Assembly (NCBI GenBank): GCA_944383515.1
Contig: CALWPV010000053.1
Span: forward strand, 1 to 43,984
DNA: 43,984 nucleotides
Source of the DNA: an uncultured Clostridia bacterium
Lineage (GTDB): Bacteria > Bacillota > Clostridia > Lachnospirales > Bianqueaceae
Direction: 5' to 3'
Below are positions 24,305 through 33,196 of this stretch, piece by piece. Numbering within the stretch: position 1 is the stretch's first letter; each line of letters begins with the position of its first letter. Position numbers and translations under genes: made by a program. The notes beneath the pieces are model-generated. The model was given only the letters and a program-made list of their open reading frames with translations. It had not been told where the DNA came from and searched no databases.

Positions 24305-24620
24305 TGGCTTGCCCTGGGGCATTTCTCCCCTACCGTACTCTCATTCTTTAGACAATAGATATAATTCTCCTCTGCGGCCCTGCTCAATATGGCAGGATAG
24401 AGATACACAATATCCCTTTTTCTTCCTCATACACAGCAAAAAATATACAATAGTTTCCTTTTTTATCCTTTTCAGTATATATCTAGAAAATCATTGTCCC
24501 TCTATATAGTAAAAGACTGCTGCGCAGGTATTTTTTTATATCTATCTTTGCCAAAATCCTCCTTTAGTAGGGGTAAATTAACTCTATAGCAGAGCGTTAT
24601 CTCTAATGTCAGGGAATAAA
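24305..24620. repeat. 316-bp intergenic repeat, copy 1
   Basis: Matches 43261-43577 over its whole length with roughly 85 percent identity by eye and nearly equal length. It contains no intact gene on either strand. On the minus strand both copies keep similar stretches of reading frame (such as GRRGELYLL) but with stops at different places and a one-base indel, so a decayed coding sequence or a structured RNA are both possible. It sits in the leader of the lipoprotein genes. Confidence 0.85.
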
Positions 24621-24680
24621 GGGGCCAAAGGGCCATAAAAAGCAATCGTTTCAGGGTTCTTGCGGTTGTCTTGTAACGGT

Positions 24681-24709
24681 ATTATATCTTAGAAAACTAA
24701 CTAGCACAA
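24681..24709 (-). promoter_or_regulatory. Promoter of the lipoprotein pair
   Basis: Minus-strand TTGTGC (24704-24709) and TATAAT (24681-24686), spacer 17. It aligns with the LoaP-island promoter at 3325-3353, as does the DNA before it, but without the enclosing inverted repeat. Confidence 0.7.
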
Positions 24710-24736
24710 TAAAAATCCACTAGATTTTATAAATAT

Positions 24737-24771
24737 TGACAAAAAACGGAAGGGATTTCCGTTTTTTGTCA
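24737..24771. terminator. Strong bidirectional terminator-like hairpin
   Basis: TGACAAAAAACGGAA (24737-24751) pairs exactly with TTCCGTTTTTTGTCA (24757-24771) around a five-base loop, giving T runs on both strands. It follows the kinase-tail remnant on the minus strand and can also end the GNAT transcript. Confidence 0.8.
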
Positions 24772-24822
24772 TTTGTTTTACCTGTTTGATATTTAATAAA
24801 TCTACGCAGATGAAAAATATCA
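24772..24822 (-). pseudogene. Remnant of the 3' end of an AgrC-like kinase gene
   Basis: Minus-strand translation gives FICVDLLNIKQ, close to the end of the intact kinase at 3426 (CVICVDLLKSK). Similarity continues through the terminator and on to the promoter, matching the layout at 3325-3470. Only the last 15 or so codons remain; the GNAT stop codon lies directly beside it. Confidence 0.6.
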
Positions 24823-24830
24823 CTAACTTC

Positions 24831-25778
24831 TTATGCTTCTACAATCCTTTCGTCGATGCGCCGCACCACGCCACAGGTATACGGCGTAAAATAGTGCTGC
24901 CAGAACCGCGCCGCTACCGGGTTGATACTCTCAAAATCCACTCCCGCGCGGGTAGTCCCTTCTGTACGTAAAACATGCAGCACATAGGAAAGCAGTGCCG
25001 ATCCAATGCCCTGACCACGGTAATCTTCTAAAGTACAGGCGCCGTCAATATGCCAATACGCGTGAGCCCGCCGGGCTATAAAGGTCTCTCCTTCCGCCGC
25101 CAGCTTGATATACGACACCACCTTACCGCTTTGTTCGGCCACAAAATACCGGCTTCCTTCCGACACCGCCGCCAGCTCCGGTACATCCCGCTTCATAAAA
25201 AACGGAGAACACAAAAAATGCTGATATAATAACCGGTGCAGCGGTTCTACCAGATTGATTTCGCAACAAGATAGTTCACGAAAAGAAAAGCCTAAGGGCA
25301 GTGGCCCATCGGGTACTTCCTCTATAGCTTGCATGGCGTCCACCGTCCGCATACCAAAGCCGTACCTAAAAAACAAACGCTGCAGCGCTTCGTCATGCGC
25401 ATATAAGGCAATGGCGTGCGATACCGCTCCAGCACGCACCCAAAGCCGGGCCGCCGCCGTATACATAGCCGCATAGATCCTCTGGCGCTGCTCCGCGTCT
25501 TCCACATTGCTGCCATGGCAGCCCATGGGTACAAACACCCCCCGCGCATGGGTAGATCCGAATACCCGTTCAGCCGGCGCCGCAGCGCACATAAAACCGA
25601 CAAGGCGATTTTGTTCTAGCGCCGCCACACCCAGCTCAAGGCATGCCGCTTCGCCAAGCTCCGGCCACGCCGGCCGCGGCGGCAGGCAGGTCACGACGCG
25701 CCGCTCCCTTGCATAGGCGCTATAGGCAAGCATCGCGGCCTGCTCAGCAAGCCGCGGTGTTAATGTTACCATTCTCAT
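24831..25778 (-). CDS. GNAT acetyltransferase, two-domain
   Basis: Protein of 315 residues. The C-terminal half carries a complete GNAT fold with acetyl-CoA loop DYRGQGIGSALLSYVL. The N-terminal half (AALEQNRLVGFMCAA through LFFRYGFGMRTVDAM) has a second, weaker GNAT-like pattern without the Q/RxxGxG loop. The start ATG overlaps the map stop as TAATG, so translation is coupled; further upstream codons are inside map. Substrate unknown. It belongs to the map transcript. Confidence 0.82.
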   Translation of the reverse strand: MRMVTLTPRLAEQAAMLAYSAYARERRVVTCLPPRPAWPELGEAACLELGVAALEQNRLVGFMCAAAPAERVFGSTHARGVFVPMGCHGSNVEDAEQRQRIYAAMYTAAARLWVRAGAVSHAIALYAHDEALQRLFFRYGFGMRTVDAMQAIEEVPDGPLPLGFSFRELSCCEINLVEPLHRLLYQHFLCSPFFMKRDVPELAAVSEGSRYFVAEQSGKVVSYIKLAAEGETFIARRAHAYWHIDGACTLEDYRGQGIGSALLSYVLHVLRTEGTTRAGVDFESINPVAARFWQHYFTPYTCGVVRRIDERIVEA

Positions 25779-26647
25779 TACCAGCAGAGCACCTCGTGGC
25801 CGGTCTCGGTTACCTGCACCATAATTTCCCACTGCGCCGAGGGCTTGCCGTCTCGTGTATAAATGGTCCAGCCATTGTCTTCGTCGCAGTAAATACCGTG
25901 GCGTCCCATATTCACCATGGGCTCAATGGTAAACACAAGCCCCGGCACCAGTACCATGCCGGTTCCTTTTTTCGCGACAAAGCTGACCCACGGGTCTTCG
26001 TGGAACTGCAAACCAATGCCATGCCCGCCAATTTCGCGCACCACGCTATACCCGTTCTTTTTGGCGTGTTCATTGACCGCGGCGCCTACGTCGCCCAAAA
26101 AGCCCCAGGGCTGCACCTGTTCCAGTCCCTTCTGCACGCATTCACGCGTTACCTCCACCAGGCGGCGTTTATCCTCGGACACCTCGCCGATGCAAAACAT
26201 ACGCGACGAATCCGAAAAATAACCGTCTACAATAGTCGACACATCCACGTTGATAATGTCGCCCTCTTTCAAAATTACCGACGCATCCGGTATGCCGTGA
26301 CACACCTCTTCATTCACCGAGGTACACACGCTTTTCGGAAAGCCTTCATAATTTAAAGGCGCCGGAATGCCTCCCATTTTCGTGGTCGTCTCATACACAA
26401 GCTGGTCAATATCCTCGGTGCTCATGCCCGCGCCAATCTTCTCGGCCACCGCGTCCAGCACCGCCATATTTACTTTCGCGCTCTCCTTCATACCCTCAAT
26501 CTGCGCCGGGGTCTTTAAAAGCTCACGCGGCGGCACCTGCAAATGGCGGTCATGTAATAACGCCATTTTCTCATCCATGGCCATGTGACACTTTTTATAC
26601 TTGCGGCCGCTGCCGCACCAGCATACGTCGTTGGGACTTAGTTTCAT
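25778..26647 (-). CDS. map: Methionine aminopeptidase type I with SEC-C zinc motif
   Basis: Protein of 289 residues that removes the N-terminal Met. An N-terminal SEC-C motif, DVCWCGSGRKYKKCH (residues about 7-21), is followed by the peptidase domain. Metal ligands are seen in NVDVSTIVDGYFSDSSR, GHGIGLQFHE and FTIEPM, and the late Glu is in WEIMVQ. ATG at 26647 has GGAGG seven bases upstream. The SEC-C extension occurs in many clostridial copies that stand away from the ribosomal cluster, as here. It is followed by a GNAT gene in overlap. Confidence 0.95.
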   Translation of the reverse strand: MKLSPNDVCWCGSGRKYKKCHMAMDEKMALLHDRHLQVPPRELLKTPAQIEGMKESAKVNMAVLDAVAEKIGAGMSTEDIDQLVYETTTKMGGIPAPLNYEGFPKSVCTSVNEEVCHGIPDASVILKEGDIINVDVSTIVDGYFSDSSRMFCIGEVSEDKRRLVEVTRECVQKGLEQVQPWGFLGDVGAAVNEHAKKNGYSVVREIGGHGIGLQFHEDPWVSFVAKKGTGMVLVPGLVFTIEPMVNMGRHGIYCDEDNGWTIYTRDGKPSAQWEIMVQVTETGHEVLCW

Positions 26648-26706
26648 TATTTTCCTCCGTTCTAAAGCGCTTAGCGCCGTGGGCGCCAAACGCTATGGTC
26701 TTTTTT

Positions 26707-27537
26707 CTACTCGACTTGTATTGAGATTTTAATAATATAATTTTTACTCTCCTGCGTAGCCAGATAACTGATCATATCGTACTCATAGGAATTGCCACAA
26801 ATCGTAAGCCCCTGCTCCTGAATAAAGCGCTTCATAAGCTCATACGAATCCGGAAGCTTTCGATACGGTCCTTTGTGAAGCATGGTTACATATCGCCCCG
26901 CCGGGCGCACAAACAAATGCTCGTCGGGCTGGTAGCTGTGAATGCGGGTATAATAATAACTTTCATAACATTTACCCGCTTCTAGTGTCTCTTTCAAAAT
27001 AATGGAACCAATCACGTACTCTTCCCACAGACTCCGCCGGTCCAAGTGCAGAAAATGCTCGCGCAGCCGCTCCACTTCTTCGCTTAGCGTCTGCGTTTCA
27101 CCATGGTCCACTTTAATTGTAATTAAATATTCCTCTTCACAGAATTCTATTCTTGGTTTATAATATTCTTCGGTAAGCGCACACTGTGTAGCCTCAATAG
27201 AATAATTTAACATTTTTTGCATACTTTCAATTTTACGCTTTTCATCCTCCAGCTGTCCTACTTTCTTTTTAAGCATAGCCAGAAAATCTTCCGCCTCATA
27301 ATGCACTAGGTATTCCTTAATTTCGGAAAGCGTGCAGCCGGCTTCCTTAAGCGTTACAATTAAATCGTAATCGAAAAACTGCCCTGTTGTATAATACCGA
27401 TACCCATTTTCGCCCACATACGCCGGGGGCAAAATGCCTACGGCCTCATAGTGTCGCAGTGTTTCTTTGGTTGTACGACACACGCGTGCAAACTCCCCAC
27501 TGGTATAGTACTTTCGCTTTACTTTCTGGTTTGCCAT
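26707..27537 (-). CDS. MerR-family regulator with GyrI-like effector domain
   Basis: Protein of 276 residues. The MerR winged helix is at residues 8-75 (YYTSGEFARVCRTTKETLRHYE), followed by a coiled coil (residues about 85-125) and a C-terminal effector-binding domain of the GyrI/BmrR type (residues 130-276). Such regulators sense hydrophobic cations or other ligands and switch on drug exporters. It is divergent from a two-gene ABC exporter whose promoter has the long spacer that MerR proteins untwist, so it very probably controls that exporter. Confidence 0.9.
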   Translation of the reverse strand: MANQKVKRKYYTSGEFARVCRTTKETLRHYEAVGILPPAYVGENGYRYYTTGQFFDYDLIVTLKEAGCTLSEIKEYLVHYEAEDFLAMLKKKVGQLEDEKRKIESMQKMLNYSIEATQCALTEEYYKPRIEFCEEEYLITIKVDHGETQTLSEEVERLREHFLHLDRRSLWEEYVIGSIILKETLEAGKCYESYYYTRIHSYQPDEHLFVRPAGRYVTMLHKGPYRKLPDSYELMKRFIQEQGLTICGNSYEYDMISYLATQESKNYIIKISIQVE

Positions 27538-27559
27538 GCGGGCTCCTTTCTATTAGGAC

Positions 27560-27590
27560 TTGACTCTGTGCTTACCACATACTTTATTAT
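27560..27590 (+). promoter_or_regulatory. MerR-type promoter of the ABC exporter
   Basis: TTGACT (27560-27565) and TATTAT (27585-27590) are 19 bases apart, the over-long spacing typical of MerR-activated promoters. A TGTG-CTTAC-CACA dyad lies in the spacer. Confidence 0.75.
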
Positions 27591-27632
27591 ACTATCTGAC
27601 GACCAAATAATCAATGAGGAGGTTTTAAAAAC

Positions 27633-29468
27633 ATGAAAAAAACGACCGAACAAAGATATACAAAATCTTCGTTGGTTATTCATTTCTTAAAGGGAAATCT
27701 ACATTATTTCGTCATTTGTATTGCCGCGTCCTTTGGCGTTACTTTACTGGAAATGATTCTTCCGCAGATTGTACGCGGCACGGTTGACAGCGTAATCGGA
27801 TCAGATCCCTTTAGTTTCCCTGCTTTCATTACCGACCGCTTAAACGCCATGGGCGGCGGCGCTTACTTTCGGGAGCATCTGGGGCTGATTGCTCTGGTCA
27901 TTATCTTTCTTTCCGTATTAGCCGTGCTCTGCCGCTATGCCACCAACTTTTATAATGGCAAAGGCTCGGAAGCGCTCATGCGCACCATGCGGAATGAACT
28001 GTTTGCGCATATTCAGCATCTGCCTTTCGCATGGCATATGCGCAACCAGACCGGAGATATTATTCAGCGCTGCACGTCCGACGTCGAGCGTGTCAAAATC
28101 TTTGTAGCCGAACAGCTCACCTCGATCATTCGCATTGTCATTCTCATGATCCTGTCGCTGCTGTTCATGTTTTCTATGAACGTGCGCCTCTCGCTCATCG
28201 CGCTCTGCAGCGTCCCCATTATTATCGGCTATTCCGCCTTTTTCCACAGCCGTATTGGCGCGCGTTTTCAGGAATGTGACGAAAACGAAGGCATTCTATC
28301 GACCATTGCCCAAGAAAACCTCACAGGCGTACGCGTGGTACGTGCCTTCGGCCGTGAGAAATTTGAGCGCGATCGCTTTGAAAAACAGAATCAGCATTAT
28401 ACCGGCCTCTGGGTGCGGCTCATGACGCTCATGTCCGCTTTCTGGGGCGCAGGCGATTTAATTTCCGGCCTCCAGGTTATGTTAATTCTGGTGCTGGGCA
28501 GCGTCTTTTGCGTGCAGGGCACGCTGAGCGTGGGACAGTTTATCGCCTTTTTATCGTATAACTCTATGCTGATCTGGCCGGTGCGCCAGCTGGGCCGCGT
28601 GATTTCCGAAATGAGCAAAGCCGGCGTTTCGGTGGATCGTATTATGTACATTATGAATGCGCCGGCTGAGCAGGATAAACCGAACGCACTCACGCCGGAT
28701 ATGCATGGCGACATTGTATTTGACCATGTTTCGTTTGGGTATGAAGGAAGCGTCGCCATTGTCCATGACGTAAGCTTCCGCATTCCCCATGGCAGCACAT
28801 TTGGTATTTTAGGCGCTACGGGCTCCGGTAAATCTACGCTTATGCATTTGCTTAACCGCCTGTATGAACTGCCGCCGGAAAACGGAAAAATTACCATTGG
28901 CGGCGTGGATATTGCCGACATGAAGGCCTCGTGGGTACGGAAACACATTGGTATGGTGCTGCAAGAGCCGTTTTTATTCTCACGCACCATTGCGGAAAAC
29001 ATTGGCATTACCCACCGCGATATGTCTATGGAAGAAATTCGCCGCGCCGCGCAGATTGCCTGCGTAGACGACGCCATTTCTGAATTTGCCAACGGGTATG
29101 ACACCGTGGTAGGCGAACGGGGCGTAACGCTTTCGGGCGGTCAGAAACAGCGTACCGCCATTGCCCGCATGCTTACGCAGCAGGCGCCGATTATGGTGTT
29201 TGACGACTCGCTTTCAGCGGTGGACTCCGAGACCGACGCCAAGATCCGTCAGGCTTTGCACCAAAATCTGGGAGACTCTACGGTAATTTTAATTTCGCAC
29301 CGGGTGACCACGCTCATGCAGGCCGACTGCATTATGATTCTGGATCAGGGCCGCATCGCGGAAATGGGCACGCATGATCAGCTCATGAAAAAAGGCGGCA
29401 TTTACCGCCGTATTTACGATTTACAAATGGATGCTGGAAAGGAGGGAGAAGATGCAGAAAGAAACTGA
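27633..29468 (+). CDS. Heterodimeric ABC exporter, subunit with degenerate site
   Basis: Protein of 611 residues with an N-terminal membrane domain and a C-terminal ATPase. Walker A is GATGSGKST and the signature LSGGQKQR is intact, but Walker B ends MVFDDSLSAVD, with Asp where the catalytic Glu should be. This pattern marks the non-hydrolysing subunit of heterodimers such as TM287/288 or BmrCD. ATG at 27633 has GGAGG ten bases upstream. It overlaps the partner gene by 17 bases. It is likely a drug or peptide exporter controlled by the adjacent MerR regulator. Confidence 0.93.
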   Translation: MKKTTEQRYTKSSLVIHFLKGNLHYFVICIAASFGVTLLEMILPQIVRGTVDSVIGSDPFSFPAFITDRLNAMGGGAYFREHLGLIALVIIFLSVLAVLCRYATNFYNGKGSEALMRTMRNELFAHIQHLPFAWHMRNQTGDIIQRCTSDVERVKIFVAEQLTSIIRIVILMILSLLFMFSMNVRLSLIALCSVPIIIGYSAFFHSRIGARFQECDENEGILSTIAQENLTGVRVVRAFGREKFERDRFEKQNQHYTGLWVRLMTLMSAFWGAGDLISGLQVMLILVLGSVFCVQGTLSVGQFIAFLSYNSMLIWPVRQLGRVISEMSKAGVSVDRIMYIMNAPAEQDKPNALTPDMHGDIVFDHVSFGYEGSVAIVHDVSFRIPHGSTFGILGATGSGKSTLMHLLNRLYELPPENGKITIGGVDIADMKASWVRKHIGMVLQEPFLFSRTIAENIGITHRDMSMEEIRRAAQIACVDDAISEFANGYDTVVGERGVTLSGGQKQRTAIARMLTQQAPIMVFDDSLSAVDSETDAKIRQALHQNLGDSTVILISHRVTTLMQADCIMILDQGRIAEMGTHDQLMKKGGIYRRIYDLQMDAGKEGEDAERN

Positions 29469-31275
29469 GAAAAAAGAGTATGTATCGCTGCCTTATTTTG
29501 GACTCAATAAACTGCTTCCATACCTAAAACCCTATCGGGGTACCATTCTCGGTATGGTCATTCTATGTTTGCTTGCCGGCGTGATCGATATTATTATTCC
29601 CTTGTTTCAGCGTTACGCGCTGGATCATTTTGTCGCGCTCGGTTCTATGGACGGTCTGCCGCTTTTTATTGGCTCCTACGTCCTGGTACTGCTGGTGCAG
29701 GTCATTAGCAATATTATTTCCTGCTATCAGGCCGGCGAAATTGAAATGTACGTATCACGCGACATGCGCCGTGCCAGTTTTAATCATTTGCAAACGCTTT
29801 CGTTCTCGTATTACAATCAGAACAGCGTAGGTTATATTCATGCCCGCGTCATGAGTGATACGGCCCGCATTGGCGGTCTGGTTTCGTGGAGTCTTATGGA
29901 CGGCGTATGGAACCTTTCCTATATTATTGGCGCCATTGTGGTGATGCTTTCCATTAATGCGCCGCTCGCGCTTATGGTGCTGGTCATTGTACCGCTCACT
30001 GCCTTGGCAGCGGCTTATTTCCAGAAACATTTGGTGGCGCTTAACCGCAAAATTCGTGAAATCAATTCGCGGCTAACCGGTGGGTTTAACGAAGGTATCA
30101 CCGGAGCGAAAACCACAAAAACGCTGGTAGTGGAAAAGAAAATGGAAGACGATTTCAATGCGATCAGCAGCGACATGTTTCGCACCTCGGTGCGGGCTTC
30201 ACATTTTCGCTCGCTCTTTATTTCGGTCATTTCTTTTTCGTCTTTTTTGGCGCTTTCATTGGTGCTTTGGCGCGGTGGACTGATTACCATGGAAGGCGTT
30301 ATGGCACTGGGAACGCTGTCGGTCTTTATGTCGTATGCGCTGAATTTAATGGAGCCCATTCAGTGGATTGTGCGCGCCATTTCCGACTTAATTACCGTAC
30401 AGGTTAACGTAGAACGCTTTACCCGTTTAATGGAGACCGAGTCCGATGTGCGCGATACCCCCGAGGTTATTGCCAAATATGGCGACGCGTTTGAACCCCA
30501 CCGTGAAAACTGGGAGCCGCTGCACGGCGACATTGAATTTCGCGATGTTTCGTTTAAATATCCGGATGGCGACGAATATGTACTGGAGCATTTCAATTTA
30601 AAGGTACCGCAGGGAACGAATGTGGCCATTGTGGGAGAAACGGGCGCCGGCAAATCGACACTGGTTAACCTGGTGTGCCGCTTTTTCGAGCCGACCAGCG
30701 GGCAAATTCTCATTGACGGGCGCGACGCGCGAGAGCGTTCGCAGCTGTGGCTGCATAGTAATATTGGCTACGTGCTGCAAAGTCCGCACCTGTTTTCGGG
30801 CACCGTTAAGGAAAACCTGCTCTATGGTCGCCCCGACGCCACTATGGAAGAGATTGAAGCGGCGGTGAAAAGCGTATCGGCCGAGGGCGTGATTGCCCGC
30901 ATGGAGCATGGCTACGACAGCAACGTAGGAGAAGGCGGCGATTTGCTCTCGACCGGTGAAAAGCAGCTGCTTTCCTTTGCGCGGGCCATTTTAGCCAATC
31001 CGCGTATCTTCGTGCTCGACGAGGCCACTTCGTCCATTGACACCGTAACAGAACGTCTCATTCAAAACGCGATTGAGAGCTTAATGAAGGGACGCACGTC
31101 CTTTGTGATTGCCCACCGTCTTTCTACTATCCGCCAGGCGGATGTCATTTTGGTCGTCAAAGACGGTAAAATTGTAGAATCCGGCCGCCACGAAGAGCTC
31201 ATGGCAGCCAAAGGGTACTATTACAATCTGTATACGCGTCAGTTCCAGGAAGAGAGTATCAATCAGGTGCTGTAA
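29452..31275 (+). CDS. Heterodimeric ABC exporter, catalytic-Glu subunit
   Basis: Protein of 607 residues with the same layout as its partner. Walker A is GETGAGKST and Walker B FVLDEATSSID has the catalytic Glu, but the signature is LSTGEKQ instead of LSGGQ. The altered signature faces the partner's altered Walker B, so one of the two ATP sites is degenerate and the other complete, as expected for this class. ATG at 29452 lies just after GGAGGGAGAAG. A strong terminator follows at 31284. Confidence 0.93.
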   Translation: MQKETEKKEYVSLPYFGLNKLLPYLKPYRGTILGMVILCLLAGVIDIIIPLFQRYALDHFVALGSMDGLPLFIGSYVLVLLVQVISNIISCYQAGEIEMYVSRDMRRASFNHLQTLSFSYYNQNSVGYIHARVMSDTARIGGLVSWSLMDGVWNLSYIIGAIVVMLSINAPLALMVLVIVPLTALAAAYFQKHLVALNRKIREINSRLTGGFNEGITGAKTTKTLVVEKKMEDDFNAISSDMFRTSVRASHFRSLFISVISFSSFLALSLVLWRGGLITMEGVMALGTLSVFMSYALNLMEPIQWIVRAISDLITVQVNVERFTRLMETESDVRDTPEVIAKYGDAFEPHRENWEPLHGDIEFRDVSFKYPDGDEYVLEHFNLKVPQGTNVAIVGETGAGKSTLVNLVCRFFEPTSGQILIDGRDARERSQLWLHSNIGYVLQSPHLFSGTVKENLLYGRPDATMEEIEAAVKSVSAEGVIARMEHGYDSNVGEGGDLLSTGEKQLLSFARAILANPRIFVLDEATSSIDTVTERLIQNAIESLMKGRTSFVIAHRLSTIRQADVILVVKDGKIVESGRHEELMAAKGYYYNLYTRQFQEESINQVL

Positions 31276-31283
31276 AGCAAAAA

Positions 31284-31351
31284 GGGTGTAGAACAAAACC
31301 GGCGCACGTCTACTCAGACATGCGCCGGCGTGATTCTACACCTATTTTTTT
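31284..31351. terminator. Long terminator between ABC exporter and VWA genes
   Basis: GGTGTAGAA (31285-31293) pairs with TTCTACACC (31334-31342), and inside it CCGGCGCA pairs with TGCGCCGG. A T run follows on the plus strand. It ends the exporter transcript and may stop the opposing one too. Confidence 0.85.
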
Positions 31352-31398
31352 ATGCTTGCTTTAGCTAGCTGACGAAGCCAGTTACCTAAGGCCGTTTA

Positions 31399-32781
31399 TT
31401 ACGAAACCGCGCCCCCTGTGTTACAGCAGGCGTAATCATGATCAATATAATGCGCAATGAGCCGGGCTTTAAAACTGCGACTGCCGCAAATGCCGCTGCC
31501 CGCTGCCGATACATCCAGATCTTCCGGAAAAACAAACGTAATGCAGCGTACTTCGACATCTTGACATGTGGCAGCCGTATGCGCAGGAATGGTCATGGTT
31601 TTCAGACCACGCTTATATTCATTGCCACTGGCATCCACTTCATTCATAATCACGGCCAGCGCCACCCGTTTACCGGGGCAAACGCTTTTTAGCGTAACAT
31701 CGAGCTGCAAAATGCGCCCCTGCGACTGCATGGCCAGTGCGCCGGCGTCAAATACAACGGTGTCTTCGCACCCGCCAATCGTAATATCTATCGGCGTGGG
31801 GCATTCCTCTGGAATTACGACAATGCCGCAGTCCACCGTGATTTCGGGCGAAGGAAACGTGACGCTATTTCCTTCTGTATCTTGATACAAAATGCTTTCA
31901 TTCACTTCCAGCGTGCCGGAACACGGACCGATATGCTGTACGTCGAATTCCAGCACGGCCCCTTCGCTGCTGCTCACCCCCAGCTCGTCGATTTTCCACT
32001 CCACGGTTGTCGGGTTTAGCAGCGTAGCCACCCCCTTCGTGGGTGAAGAAACGGCTGTAATTTTAAAGCACGAAGATACCGTATCTTGTATGACAATATC
32101 GGTGGCCCCTGGTTTAGAAATATTCTTAGCCAAATCTTCAAATAAATTTTCAAGCTCCGTATCGTCGGGCGTAATGGCCACATACGCCGAATCCGGATCC
32201 GAAGCCCAGTCATTAAGCGCCTGCTCATCGATGCCCCCATTGCCGGACAAACCAATGCAATAAATGGTTACCCCTTCGGCCTTAGCCTGGGTCGCGACCG
32301 GCGTAGCATCTCCGCCGGCCGTTGTCACGCCGTCGGTAAACATAACCATAACTTTGGCATGACTTGACAAGGGGTCAAATAACTGCAGCGCTTTTTCAAA
32401 GGCGTCTTTATGATTGGTAGTGCCGCCGGCTGACAGCGCATCCACCGCCGCCTTCAGATCGGCCACCGAGGTGATTAGCTGCGTGTCCTGCGTAGCGGTT
32501 TCTGCAAAACTAACAATGCCAATTCGGCTTCCATTCCCTATATGACCATCCTGATAGCCATCGGTTGCCTCGTCGATAATGTCAATAAATTTTTTGGCGC
32601 CGTTTTTTAAATTGGCGAGCGGGCTGCCAGACATGCTCCCGGAGCGGTCCAAAATCAGCACGATATCCGTGGGGTTATTCACAATATCCGGTTCTGCCGT
32701 GAGTGTGAGTTTAATTTTAAAGGAACCACCACAGGCAATGCTGCTGGTGCTCAGCTCCTTGTCTGAAGAAGAAATACCCAT
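31399..32781 (-). CDS. VWA-domain protein without signal peptide
   Basis: Protein of 460 residues. A von Willebrand A domain spans about residues 37-230, with the metal site DRSGS (Asp45, Ser47, Ser49) and MFTDGVTT. Residues 235-330 look like a beta-sandwich repeat (TDIVIQDTVSSCFKITAVSS, GAVLEFDVQHIG), and the C-terminal 120 residues are a Cys-rich beta domain (RILQLDVTLKSVCPGKR, KARLIAHYID, YACC). No signal peptide or anchor is seen, so it may be cytoplasmic or, in a spore former, part of a spore layer; that is inference. ATG at 32781 has AAGGAAGGGATGAG just upstream. Function unknown. Confidence 0.75.
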   Translation of the reverse strand: MGISSSDKELSTSSIACGGSFKIKLTLTAEPDIVNNPTDIVLILDRSGSMSGSPLANLKNGAKKFIDIIDEATDGYQDGHIGNGSRIGIVSFAETATQDTQLITSVADLKAAVDALSAGGTTNHKDAFEKALQLFDPLSSHAKVMVMFTDGVTTAGGDATPVATQAKAEGVTIYCIGLSGNGGIDEQALNDWASDPDSAYVAITPDDTELENLFEDLAKNISKPGATDIVIQDTVSSCFKITAVSSPTKGVATLLNPTTVEWKIDELGVSSSEGAVLEFDVQHIGPCSGTLEVNESILYQDTEGNSVTFPSPEITVDCGIVVIPEECPTPIDITIGGCEDTVVFDAGALAMQSQGRILQLDVTLKSVCPGKRVALAVIMNEVDASGNEYKRGLKTMTIPAHTAATCQDVEVRCITFVFPEDLDVSAAGSGICGSRSFKARLIAHYIDHDYACCNTGGAVS

Positions 32782-32824
32782 TTTAACTCATCCCTTCCTT
32801 TCATTCAGGTACTCACTGTACTGT

Positions 32825-33196
32825 ATGATAAAAAGAAGATCTTGGCCACTGCGTTCTTTCTTTATAGTTCTCTCTCATTTTTTATATTCTTCTTTTTACA
32901 AAAAGCCATGGGAAACTTTGAGCCGGTGTCTTCTAACAGGGTTTGCCATCGCCTGCGTTATGGCATGGCTTCGCTGTTATATACAGCCAAAAAACCGGGT
33001 ACAACGTGCCTTAACTCTAGGCCTTCTTTTATTCGGTGTCGATTTAATTTTTTTTAATTTCTTCATGCCCTTAGTGTTTGCCGCCGATATCTTTGACCTG
33101 ATACTTCGTACCGTAATAGATATTCTGGCGATCACGGCCGGCTGCTTAGCATTGCCCGGTCCTACCTCTATGACCCGCCGTTTCCGGCAAGAATAG
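32825..33196 (+). CDS. Small membrane protein, function unknown
   Basis: Protein of 123 residues with three or four hydrophobic segments (LTGFAIACVMAWL, LGLLLFGVDLIFFNFFMPLVF, ILAITAGCLAL) and basic ends. ATG at 32825 is the first start outside the divergent VWA gene; the frame is open further upstream but that part lies opposite VWA codons. The ribosome site is poor. It is divergent from the VWA gene with only 43 bases between. I do not recognise a family. Confidence 0.55.
   Translation: MIKRRSWPLRSFFIVLSHFLYSSFYKKPWETLSRCLLTGFAIACVMAWLRCYIQPKNRVQRALTLGLLLFGVDLIFFNFFMPLVFAADIFDLILRTVIDILAITAGCLALPGPTSMTRRFRQE

Noticed and set aside
24309..24509. A 66-codon plus-strand frame in repeat copy 1
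   Set aside because: The matching frame in copy 2 is broken and shifted, and no ribosome site precedes it.
28397..29104. A 235-codon minus-strand frame inside the ABC exporter gene
   Set aside because: Opposite a clear ABC ATPase domain; composition typical of an antisense shadow.
32579..32824. Upstream extension of the small membrane protein into the VWA gene
   Set aside because: The extension is antisense to well-supported VWA codons; the hydrophobic, gene-like part starts after 32825.
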